Source of the DNA: Vanessa cardui
Taxonomy: Eukaryota; Arthropoda; Insecta; Lepidoptera; Nymphalidae
Length of the DNA stretch: 64,000 nt
Assembly: GCF_905220365.1 (NCBI RefSeq)
Contig: NC_061129.1
Location: 15,438,803 to 15,502,802 of the forward strand
Direction: 5' to 3'
A program made the position numbers and the translations under genes. Within the stretch, counting starts at the first letter, position 1. Every line of letters begins with the position of its first letter. Of the stretch, positions 25,401 to 37,177 are shown piece by piece. The notes beneath the pieces were generated by a model. That model was given only the letters and a program-made list of their open reading frames with translations, made no database searches and was not told where the DNA came from.

Positions 25401-28400
25401 TTAAAATGTGACGTGAAGTTTATTTAAAGAGCAAAAATTTCTTAACACTAGGAAGAAAAATATTTTTAAATGATATGTTTTTGAAGCACTACTATGACTA
25501 GTTTTAGAAAATAACTTAATCATCACTGCATTCGCCTACTGAAAAATGCTTATTAAAATAATTTATACATACATTACGCTCCTACTACTAAAATATTAGT
25601 ATCCTAATAGTAATTACTAGGCAATATTATATTTAAAGTTCGTAAATACTATTTTTTTATCTCGTTGAAAGTCTGTTAAGTCTGAAAAGAGCAGCAACGT
25701 AGCCGTGCGTGCGTCCTCACGTTGAGCAATCATTTGTCAATCTCACGTCTAAACGCGCGTCATATCCATCGCGCACGGGTCGCGCGATAATCGGCCGTTT
25801 AAGTGAATATCGTGTCGTCGCGTGCGGCACGCGAGCGGCGGGCTGCGGGCGCGCGCGGACGGCGCGGGGCTGCGGGCTCGCTCGCGGGGCGCTAACGATA
25901 CGCGATAATTAAACTCTAATGAGCATCTCCGCTCAACTCGCTGCCAACTAACCGGCCCGATCGATCCAACTAACTTGCCTCGAACTTCTCTTATTAGCAC
26001 TCGATTTATTTACAAATAGAGCTCTCGTACACTTACCACCAATGGCTATTTAAATTCTCACTACTAATAAGTCACTTGGTATAACCTATACGTTTTGTAA
26101 GATTATGATAATACGTTCGACATGTCATTTTTTTGCCAAAGCCCACTGATAATAATTGCCTCAACACGCAGGCAGTCAGAACCTAATTGCAAATAAAATC
26201 AAACAAAACGAATTTCATCACGGAACCTTTTTAAAAAATATAGTATTCTATTCCTGAGAGCCATCATAAAGTTTATAAGAAACTTTACATACGCAGCATA
26301 TCAAAGAATCTAAATATGGTTTTAGTTGTAAAATTAAGATACAAAAGTGATGTTTGTGTCACGTGTAGTGTACACACGTAGGGCGCGGCCCGCCCGCAGG
26401 CTTCATTAATTAAAAACTAGTCGCCGGGTGGCTTCGGGTTCTTCTTCTCGTGTGAAAGAGTCATTTCGTTGAACTCGTGGTCGGCAGTAAATAAAAAAGT
26501 CCGATACCTTAAACAACAACAACAGTCTGTAAACTCGCACTTCTGGCCAAAGGACTCCGCTCCCTTTGAAGAGAAGGATACCATAATGTTCAATAAATAT
26601 TTTGGCACGCTGGTAACGCTGTAATGGTCGATTAACGCTCGTTCGGTTACAGGATGCGGTTTGTACTGTTAAGTGACAACCAAAGTGACGTCATCTCAGT
26701 AAAGTTGAAATATTGATACGTGCTTATTACACTATATATTATCAAACACGTTTACGTGTTACCAGTAGCAATAGCAACAATACGCCTCAATAAGAGGCGT
26801 ATTGTCGCTATTGTTTCAATATGTGGAGATATTGTCAATGAATGAAATCCTATATTAGACATTGTTACCTAAACGTTAAAGAGAGTTGAAAAATGTTCGG
26901 TCTAAGCACCGCTATTACCGCGCCATAATGTTAGCGAAGCAATTTTGGAATTTAACAACCGATGAAATATAAAGAAAGGTCATCTCATATTCATAACGGG
27001 CGGGAGGAGCGCGGGCGGGCGCGGGCGGCACGGGCCGGCGGCCATAAATTGTTCAGTAATGAATGCCGTTCTCGCCTCAATAAAAACTCCCGCATTATAT
27101 GATAGAGGCGGATTTATGCCGCGCTCGCTGCCCGCCGCCCGCCGCCCGCCGCGCCGCGCGTTAACCTCCTGCGAAAATTTTAATGCTGCGGCGCGACTGA
27201 CGGCCAGAATTCGCGGTTAGTGGGACGGCGCGGTGGCATAAAATGCAGTAATTACACCAATTCCCCTCAGATACATTAAACGTTTATACCCTTTGTAAAT
27301 TTTCACGCAAAAATCATAAAAAACTTTTATGAATTGTAGGGCGTGATCATTCCAGTTATTTAACGCGTGTGTTCATCCCATTACAATGATAATAGAGGAG
27401 CTCGGTCGCGCCGAGGCGGCAGCAATTAGAGACCAATGAAAGTAATTAGAATTGCCGTGTGCCCACGCCTGCGGTCTGCCGCCGCGGCAGCCGTACTAAA
27501 CTAAGACGCCGCCCCCTCGCTGCCGAACGAATACACTTCGTGTTATTTGCTTTCAAAGTCCACGTCTACGTCGAGAAGTCCTAAAATATCTATTAGGTAC
27601 TTCAATTAACTCAACAGATTTTTACGAAATAGTTTATTAATAACATTTATTCAATTTATAATATATAAGCCACACGGCTTCTCAGTTAGAACCCCCCAGT
27701 GTCGTTGACCGAAAACAGCGAGCTTAGCAAGGAAGCTAGCTCGACGCGCAGTTATGACGGGCAGTGAAAGATATTATTGAAAAATATTTTGATATTGGCG
27801 CGGTGCGGCGTTCATGAATATTGATGCGCTCGTGAATATTCAGTGGCACTCGCAATTGAAAACACTCCGCGGACTTCGGTCTCGTTGCGTCGCGTTCGTG
27901 TCGCGCTCGCGCCGAAGCTGCGCCCGCTCTGCACGCCGGATCAGCCGCGCTCGCCTCACTTGCCACTAAACTCGTTTCACATTATTTAACTTACGGAAAG
28001 TAATATTTAGTATTGATTTTAAGCCTCATTATTTGTGACAAATTGGAGCCAGTTGGTTATGTAGTAGTATATTCACATATTATTTGTAGACTACATCCCA
28101 AAGTAAGTGAAGGACTCATAACGCCCATTGAATTATATAAAAACAATCGAGTAAGCCATACGGTGATCGCAGACGATGTCTAACATCACACGTCATATCT
28201 TACCTTGGCAATGAGCTACTCAACATTATATCAAGTCGGAAAACTCGGTCCACGACGGCGAGCAAATTAAACGATACTGAGTAAAACTGAACCAACAATT
28301 ACAGACAATAATTTATAATAAAATAATTGACCCTTGGTGATATTTTTCTCAAGGTACGTTGTTGCATAATAAAAATATATTAATTGTACAATGTACCAAA

Positions 28401-31400
28401 TTGATCCCCATTAAGTTACCTTTACGACGGTATGCAAATCTGTTTTGTTTCCGCAAGCTTGCAGGAGTAAATCGTCGCCGAAATGAGGAGAAACAAGTAA
28501 AGTAGCTCAATATGCTGTTAGTCGTGCAAAGTCGATAGTTGTAGTACAGGAACAGTCTGCTAATATTATTTCGTCCTATCTTAACTATCCATCTTAACTT
28601 GAATTTTGAGTTGCAATTAATTGTTCTTTCCATCTGTCGTCTGTTCGGTAATTTTTATCTTTAGCACTCTTTGGAGAATAATAAATAATGAATAAAAATA
28701 ACTTAACATTAGCGTTTAAGGCACTTCATTCCTAATTATATTAAAAAATATTAACACGAGATGATGATGAAGAAAGATAGGTCCGTAGTGGATACTAGTA
28801 GAAGGCAGAGTGGAGTTGTCGGGCCAGCGAGGGGTGCGGGCGCGGGCGATGGGATCGCGAGGTAAAGTAAAGCTATTAATGAAAGCAATTTGAATAAACT
28901 TGGGCACATTAGCGCCGCCCGCGAGCCCAGCGCTCCCACACCGCATCTATTAATTATTTCTTGTCCTGACTCGCGTCTTGCGATGTAGCGATTAGTCTGC
29001 GACGCCGCCACCTGCGGGCGCGCCGAGCGAGCGCCTCGCTTTGTTAAGTGTTACACGTATGCTTTGATTTCGAAACGTTCATAACTAAAGTCTTGCTTAC
29101 ATACTTTTACGCGAAGTGATGTTTAGATGTTTGTGCCACAACTGCTATTCTTTAACTAGGAAACCATTGTTTTATATTTATTTTGTTTATATACACTAAA
29201 ACTTTATCAAGGCTAAATTTATAAAACATTAATACTGATTAATTTTTCTTACAATAATGTTCTTGAAAGTTTAAAGGGAGCGCTTATTAAAAACAAGGAA
29301 AATAGGCCTGCTTTAGAATATTTATAAATTTATCGATATTCATAAAATTGTAACGTTCAATTGTTAAGTTTCTTGTGGTGTATGTAAGCCCGGTTCCTGG
29401 TATCAGCAGTGGGCCCTCGGTGGTTATTAATGTGCGTCAGGTCTTCGCCCCTCGTCGCTTGCTGGTGTTGGTCGCTAAACGTATTCACCGCAAATAAAAT
29501 TGGCTCTAATTGTTCAATCACCGTCCCTCTCCGTTTTAATACGAATGTCTTTTGAGTTTGATTCACAATGCAAACGCCACATAGATTTTTATCTAATAGA
29601 TCTTATGAACTATAGTCTAATGTGCCAATATACAAAAAAGTTCTGAAAGATTTATACCCAAAAAATACAATCTCGTAACGAACAACTAATTACGACAATA
29701 TTTGAGTGTATAGATTCGGTCGCAAGCGTCGGGGCTAATGACAGAGCGCGTGACGCTGCACTCCGTCTCGCAATTAATTATTTGTCCCTCGTCCCCCCGG
29801 ACCAATCAAGATCCTCCCCTTATCCGGTGGAATCTTCTCATATCACCCTCGTTCCATATTCCGAAAAACTATTCCGACGCGCGACGTTTCAAACGGCTAA
29901 TTGCTTGCCGCCCTGAAAGATTTACCTGTCTCGAAAAAAAATAACGAGCTTCAAAATTATCGCATGTATAGTGCCATAATGATTTACCTGATCATTTTAT
30001 TTAAAATCAGATTTGTTGAATGTTGACTGACTATAAATAAGAAAAATGAAAAGCTGATAGATGAATGTAACTTCAAAAGGCCATTGCAATTTATTAATAA
30101 AACAGAAATATAATAAATTTATGATGTGGAACTATAATGAAAATACATGAACATACTACTCGGCTAATATCGAAGAAAATATCCGAGGTAGCTGAAAATA
30201 TATATAATAATGCAAACAAATGGGAATGTAAAGTGTCGTGTCGGCGATACAAAATTTACTGCAGCACTTTACAGCGCCGGCGTAGCAAAAGTTTTATCTT
30301 GGCCTGTCGGGAGCCTGTCATGTTTCCACTCCCGTTGACGTGGCTGGACTTTCGATTTGAGATACATTTGCGAGATTTCATATCGGAACGTTCAAAATAG
30401 TTTCACTTTTTACCGGTTTTATTTCATGATTCACTATTTATGAAGCGATGGTCACGAAAAAAACATTACTAATTATTATTATCAGCTGAAGTACTTCAAC
30501 CCGACTACTAAAAGGCCGAATCCAATTTGTCCAGTCAGTATGACGGATGCCTCCCTCTGGTGCCCTAAATTCAAAATTCCAGATATTCACGGGTGACTGT
30601 GCTCCTGGATCGTCCGTGTCCAATTACTTATTTGTCCGGTCCTGGCTTATGTCGGTCTCGTTCAGGCCGCTCATTAATCAATCTTTTTTCTTTGTCGGGT
30701 GCGGGTGAGGCAGGGCCGAGCGGATCCCGCGTGCAGTGAGAACCTGCCCGGAGATTTATGCAGCCTTCGCTCGCTCCGACGACCGCAGGCGACGCGTTCA
30801 TAAATTTCAATATTAATTCTTAACTCAAATTAAATTATATTTAAGGAAACTGTATTTAGATGACTTGAATACAAATTGGAGATATTTCGCAACGTTAATC
30901 TTTATTAATTATAAGAATTTTATCACGTACTCGAGTATTATATTGTGAACGTCAAACCAAGGTCTGAACAAAATATTCTCGTACGGCAATAACACTCGTC
31001 GTTTGTTTACGCCATACGCTCTCATTCCAAACGATGACAAATAATGTGCTTCAATATATTCAATTTTGTTCCAGGCGAAACTTCAAGTGCACCGTGCCTA
31101 GCGGTGTCTTCGCCGGGACGGACGGCCCCCGCGCCACTCACTACGCCGGTAAGGAAACTATTATTTTTATTTATAATATAAACTTTCCTCAACAAATGTA
31201 TAGACATATATATAATTTAATATGCGGCCAACGACCTATGTGCTACCTAATAGAGAGTAATCCCCACTGTCCATAGAAATTTGCATCTTAAGATTAGAAG
31301 TATCATAACTATATGATAGCATAGATAAAGCGGGTGATAACTATCTAAACGGGTACGCTAAGGCCAATAAGAGCCAAAAAAATATATAGCTGTTAGGTAC

Positions 31401-34400
31401 TTAGATTTTACTAAGTATTTTTCTTGAGCGCGACCGTATATATAGAATAATTACGGCAGAAATCTCTATACCATGAAGTCGAAAGATACACTTATGTCAT
31501 ATGTATCTACCAATAGAGTATTCTCCAAGGTCTTCCTTTTACCAGAGCTGGCGAACATTTTAGCATTGTTGCCAGTTTTAAATTATATGTAATTAAGGTA
31601 ACCTCCATATTTTTCGATCAACGGGAAGAAATAATGTTTTTCCTCTAATATTGATTTGTAACGATTCGGAATGAAAAGATCCGTCCCTCGGAGCGGCGGG
31701 GCTCAATAAACAAAACGCCAATCCATTTGCGTGATCGGCCATTAACCGCGACACAGGTCATCAATCGGGGAGCTCATCTCGTAAAAGCCTGCCCTTTGCT
31801 TCCTTACGCGCCTGCATCGCTTGAAGATCTACGCTCTCTCATTAAGATAAAGTCCTCGGTGTTTTGGTACACAGCATTAGAGCACAAAATATATATTTAA
31901 ATAAATTGTTGTTACTATATTGCTACAGTAAAAAAAAATCCATCTCATTACATTTGACCAAGATTTGAGATATCTTAATACAAATATAACGCTATACAAA
32001 CATGTCATTTATTAATATATTGTATTATTTGTCGTCATATTGTTTCTAAACTGATATGAAATATACAAATAGTATCATAATATCGAATAATTTATTATTA
32101 CTTTATGACGATGTGTACATATAACAATAATACGAGCCGTGCGTGATCTAATGAATATATTTATTGTAATCGAGATGTCGTCGTTCCCCAAACATCAATA
32201 TGGAAGCCTGTACCGAGCAATGGGATAATTGTTATCTGGTATAAATAACATTGATATGTGTTCCACTAACTTTATGTAACAACTTCGCGTATTTTTTGAA
32301 TAAGAATTTTATTATTAAAGTGTAACAGCAATGCACAGTATTGTTGTATTGTAATGAGTCAAAACTAAACATATCAACCTCTCGACAAATATATGTGTCA
32401 TTCTATATGATACGTATAATATAGTATAAATATACATACAGAATATAACATTAATATAAATATAATGATAAATGTAGCTTCGAGCGAGAGCGTTACGTTA
32501 GTATACTATTAGAAACTGTCTTTATTCAAAATACTATATTTATATATGCAATAAATGTATCATTTAAATGATGTAATCTGGAAGTGATGGAGTTATGTGT
32601 GGCATTTAATATGTACAGCGTAGTTTATAGAACAATGTAAGAGCAAGTGAACTGACTAAATACGAGAGGAGTTCCTCGGCCCGGAGCCCCCTTGGACTAC
32701 CTTTCTTCTGATGTTAATTAAATTCTTTCACTCCATGCGCCCTGCGATTTATTCCAGATAGATATTAATTCTACGGAGCGCAGTCTTTTGTTTACAATCT
32801 TTTCATCTGAATAAATCGCTGGATAAATAATTGAAATATGTTGTGTTTTAGAAAGCAGATAGTTGTGATGTCGAGGAACAAATAGGTCCGATCGACTGTT
32901 TAAATCAATGTGAATTATATTCTGGCGATCTTTCGTGACGTCTTACATATTTTTTTACCTCGAATAAATCGCTTGTTTAAGCAAGTGGTTGGGAAATTCA
33001 ATTGCGATGTTTTCCTTCACTGCAAAGTATGAGATGAATTATAAGCACAACTTACGCACGTGACACTCGATTATGATTTCCTGAGATTGAACTTACGACC
33101 TTCCTCTTTCTTGCGAACCGGTACCATTTCAGTTATATGGCAACAACCTCCTTATTCCAGATTCAGATTAACTGCAACATATACGTACTGTAATAGTATC
33201 ATTGTGGTATATCGACATTGTTGTAAAATATAATATAGTATAAAATCGCGAATATATTTTATTTATTGTTTTATTTCAAACCTAGCCTTGTTTAGTATTA
33301 CTATTGATCTATGACACGACTCCTCTCTCGCATACAAAGTCAATAAGACGTCGCGGTAAAACTTATCTCTCTACGTAATAACATTTCATTTTAACACTAA
33401 ACCTTAAAGTGAGAAGAGCCTCGTAAAACCTTCCCAATGTCATATAAACCGAAGATCCGTGCCAGGAATTGTGACTCGGCGAGATGTTATCTTCGAGTCA
33501 GTCATTTTATGTTCGCCGATCAGCGGCGAGCCGTCGCGGTATCTTTATTGCGGTCAGTCAATAACTCGGCTTTATGTGTCGTCACTGATAGCTGATAATA
33601 TTTCCTAAGTGCCCCCGTGGGCCGCCGAGAGCCGTCAACGCGAGCTCCGGGCCGCGAGCTGTTCGCAGATCATCCCAATACGTGACCCCTTCGGGGATCG
33701 GCGGAACCTTTTATTTCAACGCAACGAACCATGCGATCGGGAAATTTGATTGGTGTATCATATTTTATTACAAGAATTTTCTTCCTACTTTTTTTTGGTT
33801 CCCACTAATAAAGCAAGTCAATTACCTAGGTATAAATGTGTATGAGCAAATACGAGCTCTCGTTTCGTTATAGATTGCCCGAGCGCGCCGCTGTAAGTAC
33901 GTCTGCCAGCGACGCGCCTCTCGCGGCCAAACCGCTCGCAGTTCGCGCGGTAGAAGTTCCCGCTTGCGGCCGTCTCGAATTATAATATTTGCCGGCACCA
34001 AACCGCACCGAACTAATTCGCTGCCAAATTAAATATTTCGACATCGTCTCCACATTAAACTTTATCGTGTTTGTACGAGAGTTACTTCAGAAGTTTACTT
34101 TGCCAAGTCCTCATCAAACAGAAACATCGAACTTCAGTTAACTAAGTTTGGGACCGATAAAGCGCTAAACGAGTGGAATTTTAATACAGACTCGTCAGCG
34201 ACCGATTCTACGGCGAGGGCTAGTCGAGTCCTGATTGATCCCATTTAGGCCCAGATACTGGTTTACGAATAAAAATATATAGTGGGTATATATTACATTT
34301 TTTTTAATAAATTTATACATTTATATAGCAGTAAGCCCCCCAGTCGTAAATAAAATGAATCGTACAGCTTAAGAAACGCTAACAGTCGAATAAGAGGTCG

Positions 34401-36053
34401 AACTGATTTGTGCTTCCAATATTGGAGTTAACGGCTCGCGCTCATATTTCCCGCAGATCACGCGCGCGCCGCACTAAAATGCATCTGTTCAGTGTTCACA
34501 TATCGCACTTCCAAATAAGTCTTGTACTATATCTTACCTAAATCGGCACTATTTCACACACTGCAACAGTGCAGGCGACGCGAGCGACGTCGCACGCTCG
34601 CACTTTCTTGCCGTGGAGATTTATATCGGCTACGTTCATACACACAGAACTCGAAGAGGAACAAAATGTCGCTAAATAAAAGTGGAAGGATCGTGAACTG
34701 CTAAGTCTGAGGGGAGGGCGATAAATCCACCTGTTCGGTTTGATTAAGCGTGTCGTCGAGCGCCGTGTCCGGAGGGCGCGTTTTAATTAACGCGATAGTT
34801 TTATCAGCGAGTCCTTTGTCGCCAGACCCTTTAGCGCCTCGACGCTCCGCAAACAAGTGCGGCCCTGAAAAAAGCGATGCGTCAAATGCTTTCATAACAG
34901 CCAGCACCTTATTCAATGTTGTAAAAATAAAGACATAGAATTCCATTGAAAACATCAACAGCACAAGGGTAATGAAATTTTCGATGTTTGGAATTTTTAG
35001 TAGTTACTCTTTCGTGTAGGTTTAGTTTATTTCAACTACTACTATTAGTGATCGTCTAACTTAATAAAACTATATATTGCAAAGTTATTTTACAAACGCA
35101 CAGAGCTTTGCTCAGTAAGACGTAGTGGCCATGTTCTGCCGACGCCGGTAATAAGAGCTTCTAATTCACCGGACGACGCTCCAACTAAACTCAACGCGAT
35201 CTAATTCTAAACGTCTCGAGCGGATTTTATAGTCGTTGTTTTGTATAAAGCATTATTTTCTTTGGAAACTACTACATCAGTTAATTTACTAATCGTTTGA
35301 TTATTTATTAACATATCGCGACTGAATGGAATGGACGCGTCAGAGTCGCGATAGAGACATAAACCATATCCACTCATTTTTATTTTTTAAATTAGACACG
35401 TACGGGCTTCCTCAAAACGTCTTTCGTTGCCGCTGACCACGAATAAAAAACATTAATTAAGCATTTGAATATTCAATGGTGCTTGCCTCGATTTGAACCC
35501 ACAATCGTTTATAATGACGTATTTCTAACTACTGGACAATCTTGATAAAAATGATTGTTAATAGTTATATACATATTTATAGAGTATTTTACAGCGATGT
35601 CGCTGCAATGCAAACGTCTCATTCTCGCATCGACACAAATTATACAAATATGATGACATTGCGGAATCGCGACCCCGAGGGTGCTTGGTCAACGCCAATA
35701 TTTGTCTTTGTTATTTATTTATATCTATAATGTTTTACTTATATAGTTATGATGTTTTTTTTGTGTGATACGTGGGAAACGAGCAGATGGCTCACCTGAT
35801 GAAAAGTGACTACCACCGCCCATTGTCAAATATATCTATGTGTGCATATAATGTAACAACGAAATGACTCCTGTGTTCTGCGCAGGCGTGTAACGGTCCG
35901 GGCGCGTCGTGGACCTGGGGCGCTCGCAGCGCGACGCCGGCGACGGCGCTCGGCCGGAGCGCGTCCGCTTCGCTGCGCCCCGCACAGGACCTCAACGTGG
36001 ACGCCATCAAGGAGAAGCTCCTCGACAACCGAATCCCGGAGTCTTGCGTTTAG
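1317..36053 (+). CDS. Sidestep-family cell-adhesion receptor, 3' part (4 exons, 5' end outside window)
   Basis: Joined CDS 1317..1471, 18787..18987, 31075..31148 and 35886..36053 gives about 199 C-terminal residues of a single-pass type I surface protein. Order: end of a fibronectin III domain (WTV-x-GL, then VAVNSKGRSS), a juxtamembrane stretch with EKRT, an Ala/Gly-rich membrane segment of about 27 residues, an Arg/Lys-rich stop-transfer (RRRRKPRK), a tail with EPDLIPN, and the terminus PESCV. The FnIII-TM order, the AVNSKGRS strand and the xPDxIP tail motif resemble insect Sidestep proteins, which bind Beat ligands in axon guidance and synaptic partner choice; that assignment is from memory of the family. 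All junctions have good splice signals and compatible phases (1, 1, 0). The N-terminal Ig domains should lie left of the window. Another Ig/FnIII receptor family is the main alternative. Confidence 0.62.
1690..1850 (+). mobile_element. Degraded SINE body
   Basis: Faint match to the SINE body: CGGCGGTGAAAATCTTCG, ACTTGCATGTACC, TATAGAGCAGCGAGG, ACCCTTCTCTTT in the right order. Strongly eroded, so only tentative. Confidence 0.4.
4960..5070 (+). mobile_element. RTE-type LINE 3' end, degraded
   Basis: The stretch reads as RRFWRSLGKAYVLLW in one frame and GDPWGRPMSCYGRSSTD in another; GGGGAAGGCCTATGTCC is the terminus of RTE-like LINEs common in Lepidoptera. No upstream polymerase part survives. 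Confidence 0.5.
8881..8912. repeat. GC-rich short tandem repeat
   Basis: Three near-identical units of GTGCGGGGC, inside a GC-rich island of the first large intron. Confidence 0.7.
14830..15056 (+). mobile_element. Common Lepidoptera SINE/LINE-tail repeat, sense, degraded
   Basis: Same block order as the copy at 21495 in the opposite sense: AGATATTTACCATCCAGTAA, GGGACGTAATATCTTAGTTT, TTTCTTACAGTTAGGCGATG, CGATCACTTACCATCACATG and a final CATAAAATA. Confidence 0.55.
18421..18717 (+). mobile_element. Non-autonomous Helitron, 297 bp
   Basis: Begins TCTATACATATAATAAAATT and ends CGCGGCCACAGCTAG, inserted between host A (18420) and T (18718), the Helitron hallmark. The start and the end are both typical of small Lepidoptera Helitrons. 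No coding capacity. It sits just before the membrane-anchor exon of the Sidestep-like gene. Confidence 0.75.
18787..18987 (+). CDS. Exon: transmembrane segment and basic stop-transfer
   Basis: Acceptor TTTTAG ends at 18786, donor GTAAGT starts at 18988. One carried base plus CG gives Ala, then SESAIGAG begins an Ala/Gly-rich hydrophobic run of about 27 residues ending in GAAW, followed by RAARRRRKPRKPP and an acidic tail HDDAEPDLIPNNY. This is the membrane anchor plus the start of the cytoplasmic tail. A Helitron ends only 69 bases upstream of the exon. Confidence 0.72.
19372..19437. repeat. Long hairpin, 29-bp arms
   Basis: Arms 19372-19400 and 19409-19437 pair with one mismatch around an 8-base loop; the core ATTTCCATACCAGCAAT recurs inverted as ATTGCTGGTATGGAAAT. 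No coding frame. It could be a MITE remnant or a small-RNA precursor. Confidence 0.7.
21495..21735 (-). mobile_element. Common Lepidoptera SINE/LINE-tail repeat, antisense
   Basis: Starts with a T-run (the antisense A tail), then GGCGGACGCGCATATAGGCC, ACCTGATGGTAAGTGGTCACC, AACCTTGGGAACTAAGATGT and ACTGATGAGTGGGTGGTACC. Copies share these blocks with 14830-15056. Confidence 0.65.
22957..22991. repeat. Hairpin, perfect 16-bp arms
   Basis: ATTTTTCCTATTTAGA at 22957-22972 and its exact reverse complement at 22976-22991, loop of three A. Confidence 0.7.
26769..26813. repeat. Hairpin, 20-bp arms
   Basis: CAATAGCAACAATACGCCTC at 26769-26788 pairs with 26794-26813 with one mismatch and a 5-base loop AATAA. 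Confidence 0.7.
31075..31148 (+). CDS. Small cytoplasmic-tail exon
   Basis: Acceptor TTTTGTTCCAG ends at 31074, donor GTAAGG at 31149. Read in phase it gives a Cys from the split codon, then ETSSAPCLAV and a Pro/Thr-rich stretch ending LTTP, 25 codons with phase 0 at the end. It has no domain. Its support is the splice sites and phase: without it the upstream exon joined to the last exon reads TGC GTG TAA and stops at once. Confidence 0.6.
35477..35545 (-). mobile_element. SINE head remnant
   Basis: Reverse complement holds a B-box-like GTGGGTTCAAATCGAGGCAA and an A-box side near GTCCAGTAGTTAG. Short and degraded; the last Sidestep-like intron carries it. Confidence 0.4.
35752..35826 (-). 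mobile_element. Fragment of the same Lepidoptera repeat before the last Sidestep-like exon
   Basis: T-run, GGGAAACGAGCAGATGGCTC, ACCTGATGAAAAGTGACTAC and CACCGCCCATTGTC, the antisense 3' block. It ends about 60 bases before the exon acceptor. Confidence 0.5.
35886..36053 (+). CDS. Last exon: cytoplasmic C-terminus ending in ESCV
   Basis: Acceptor CTGCGCAG ends at 35885; the stop TAG is at 36051-36053. 55 residues: a Ser/Ala/Thr-rich part, then a charged, helix-like end (DLNVDAIKEKLLDN) and RIPESCV. The last four residues fit a class I PDZ ligand (S-x-hydrophobic at the terminus). A putative polyadenylation signal AATAAA is at 36861-36866. Confidence 0.72.
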   Translation, partial: ACNGPGASWTWGARSATPATALGRSASASLRPAQDLNVDAIKEKLLDNRIPESCV

Positions 36054-36860
36054 TTGAATGCTAGCGTGTCGCCTCGTCCCCCGCCAGCCGCCACAAAAAC
36101 TGATTTGAAAGAAGAGTGATTTCAATGATAGTGATTAATCATTTTTTGTTGTTAGTAATTTCAATAATATAAGTGTATCTATGTTTGTACAATAGCTGAG
36201 TCTACATTTTCCACTGCACATTTAAACTCGCCCCTCAACCGTTGGAATGTTTTACTTTCAAAGCTGAGGAGCGTGCTCACGGCTGGTGCGGGACGGGCTC
36301 TTGTCACGCGATGCGTCTCTAATTAGAGCTCTGTCGGCTGTTTCTTCCCGATCCTCGAGCAAGCCGAGCGTGACCCATTGTGCCGCGGCCCTCGCAGGCT
36401 TTAGCGAGAGACGGACCGCGTGCTCCTCGTGAAACTTGTCCTATGTAAATGTTGTAGCTGTCGCCATCTCGCGGTCACTCGTGTAAGTTATATAAGATGG
36501 AAAGTCGATTTTAGTAGTATAACTATGGCCTTCTTTTGAGATGATTTCATTTTAAAAATATAACATAGCGAATAATCTTCATGAAAATGTTTAAGAGATT
36601 TCGATTAATATAAATCTGTAGTCGATTTTAAGGAATCAACTTCGTCAAATTAAATATAATATTATTGAAATCGACTATTCTGGCAGTAATATTAATTCGG
36701 AGACTATAATTCTGTTATTTCGTTTAGATAAATCCTGTGATGTAAATAGTAGTTCGTAAGTGACTGAGTCTTTGCCACTTTTTTACATGTCTACGAGTCT
36801 AGCTAATTTGTCGTTTGAACAGGCGATGACGTCATCGATATCTGGAGAGCGCTCCGTGTA

Positions 36861-36866
36861 AATAAA
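36861..36866 (+). terminator. Candidate polyadenylation signal of the Sidestep-like gene
   Basis: AATAAA about 810 bases after the stop codon, followed by TTTGTAACTT. It would give a 3' UTR of roughly 0.8 kb. Other AATAAA sites exist further on (for example near 37052), so the real end is uncertain. Confidence 0.3.
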
Positions 36867-36949
36867 CTTTGTAACTTCTCGATGTTAAGGTTTCCATGTC
36901 GGCTTAGGAGAGCTCTCCCGGCTGAGTGAGCCATAGCGCTTACCTATTA

Positions 36950-37177
36950 CTATAATTTATTTATTCCTACAAATTATATTACTGCACCAATTTCACCACT
37001 CAAACATAAGGAATATGAAAGAAACGATGTGTGTCTGTCTGTTACCTTATCAATAAACTACTAGACGATCGTAACGAAATTTATCACAAAGGCAGCCTGA
37101 ACAACTAATAAGGACATTGGTGTATGCAGTATGGAAAACAATAAGTTGTCGTGGATGGAGTCGCGAGGAACAGCTAG
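36950..37177 (+). mobile_element. Helitron-like remnant
   Basis: Contains GTGTGTCTGTCTGTTACC, ACGATCGTAACGAAATTT and ends GAGGAACAGCTAG followed by T. The 5' end is not clear. Confidence 0.45.

Larger units (their letters stand above)
18988..31074 (+). other. Intron, about 12.1 kb, with hairpins and GC-rich islands
   Basis: No exon supported inside. It holds three strong hairpins (19372-19437, 22957-22991, 26769-26813), an antisense Lepidoptera repeat at 21495-21735, and GC-rich islands at about 24735-24810, 25780-25900, 27000-27250, 27800-27960 and 28800-29040. Island 27000-27250 has several CATAAA/TTTATG motifs next to GC-rich runs. Confidence 0.5.
31149..35885 (+). other. Intron, about 4.7 kb
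   Basis: Mostly AT-rich, with GC-rich patches at 33500-33660 and 33880-34010. A SINE head remnant lies near 35477-35545 and a fragment of a common Lepidoptera repeat at 35752-35826, just before the last exon. No coding exon seen. Confidence 0.5.

Noticed and set aside
35810..36125. Two overlapping minus-strand frames of 72 and 99 codons
   Set aside because: Shadows of the last Sidestep-like exon, produced by its high GC content.
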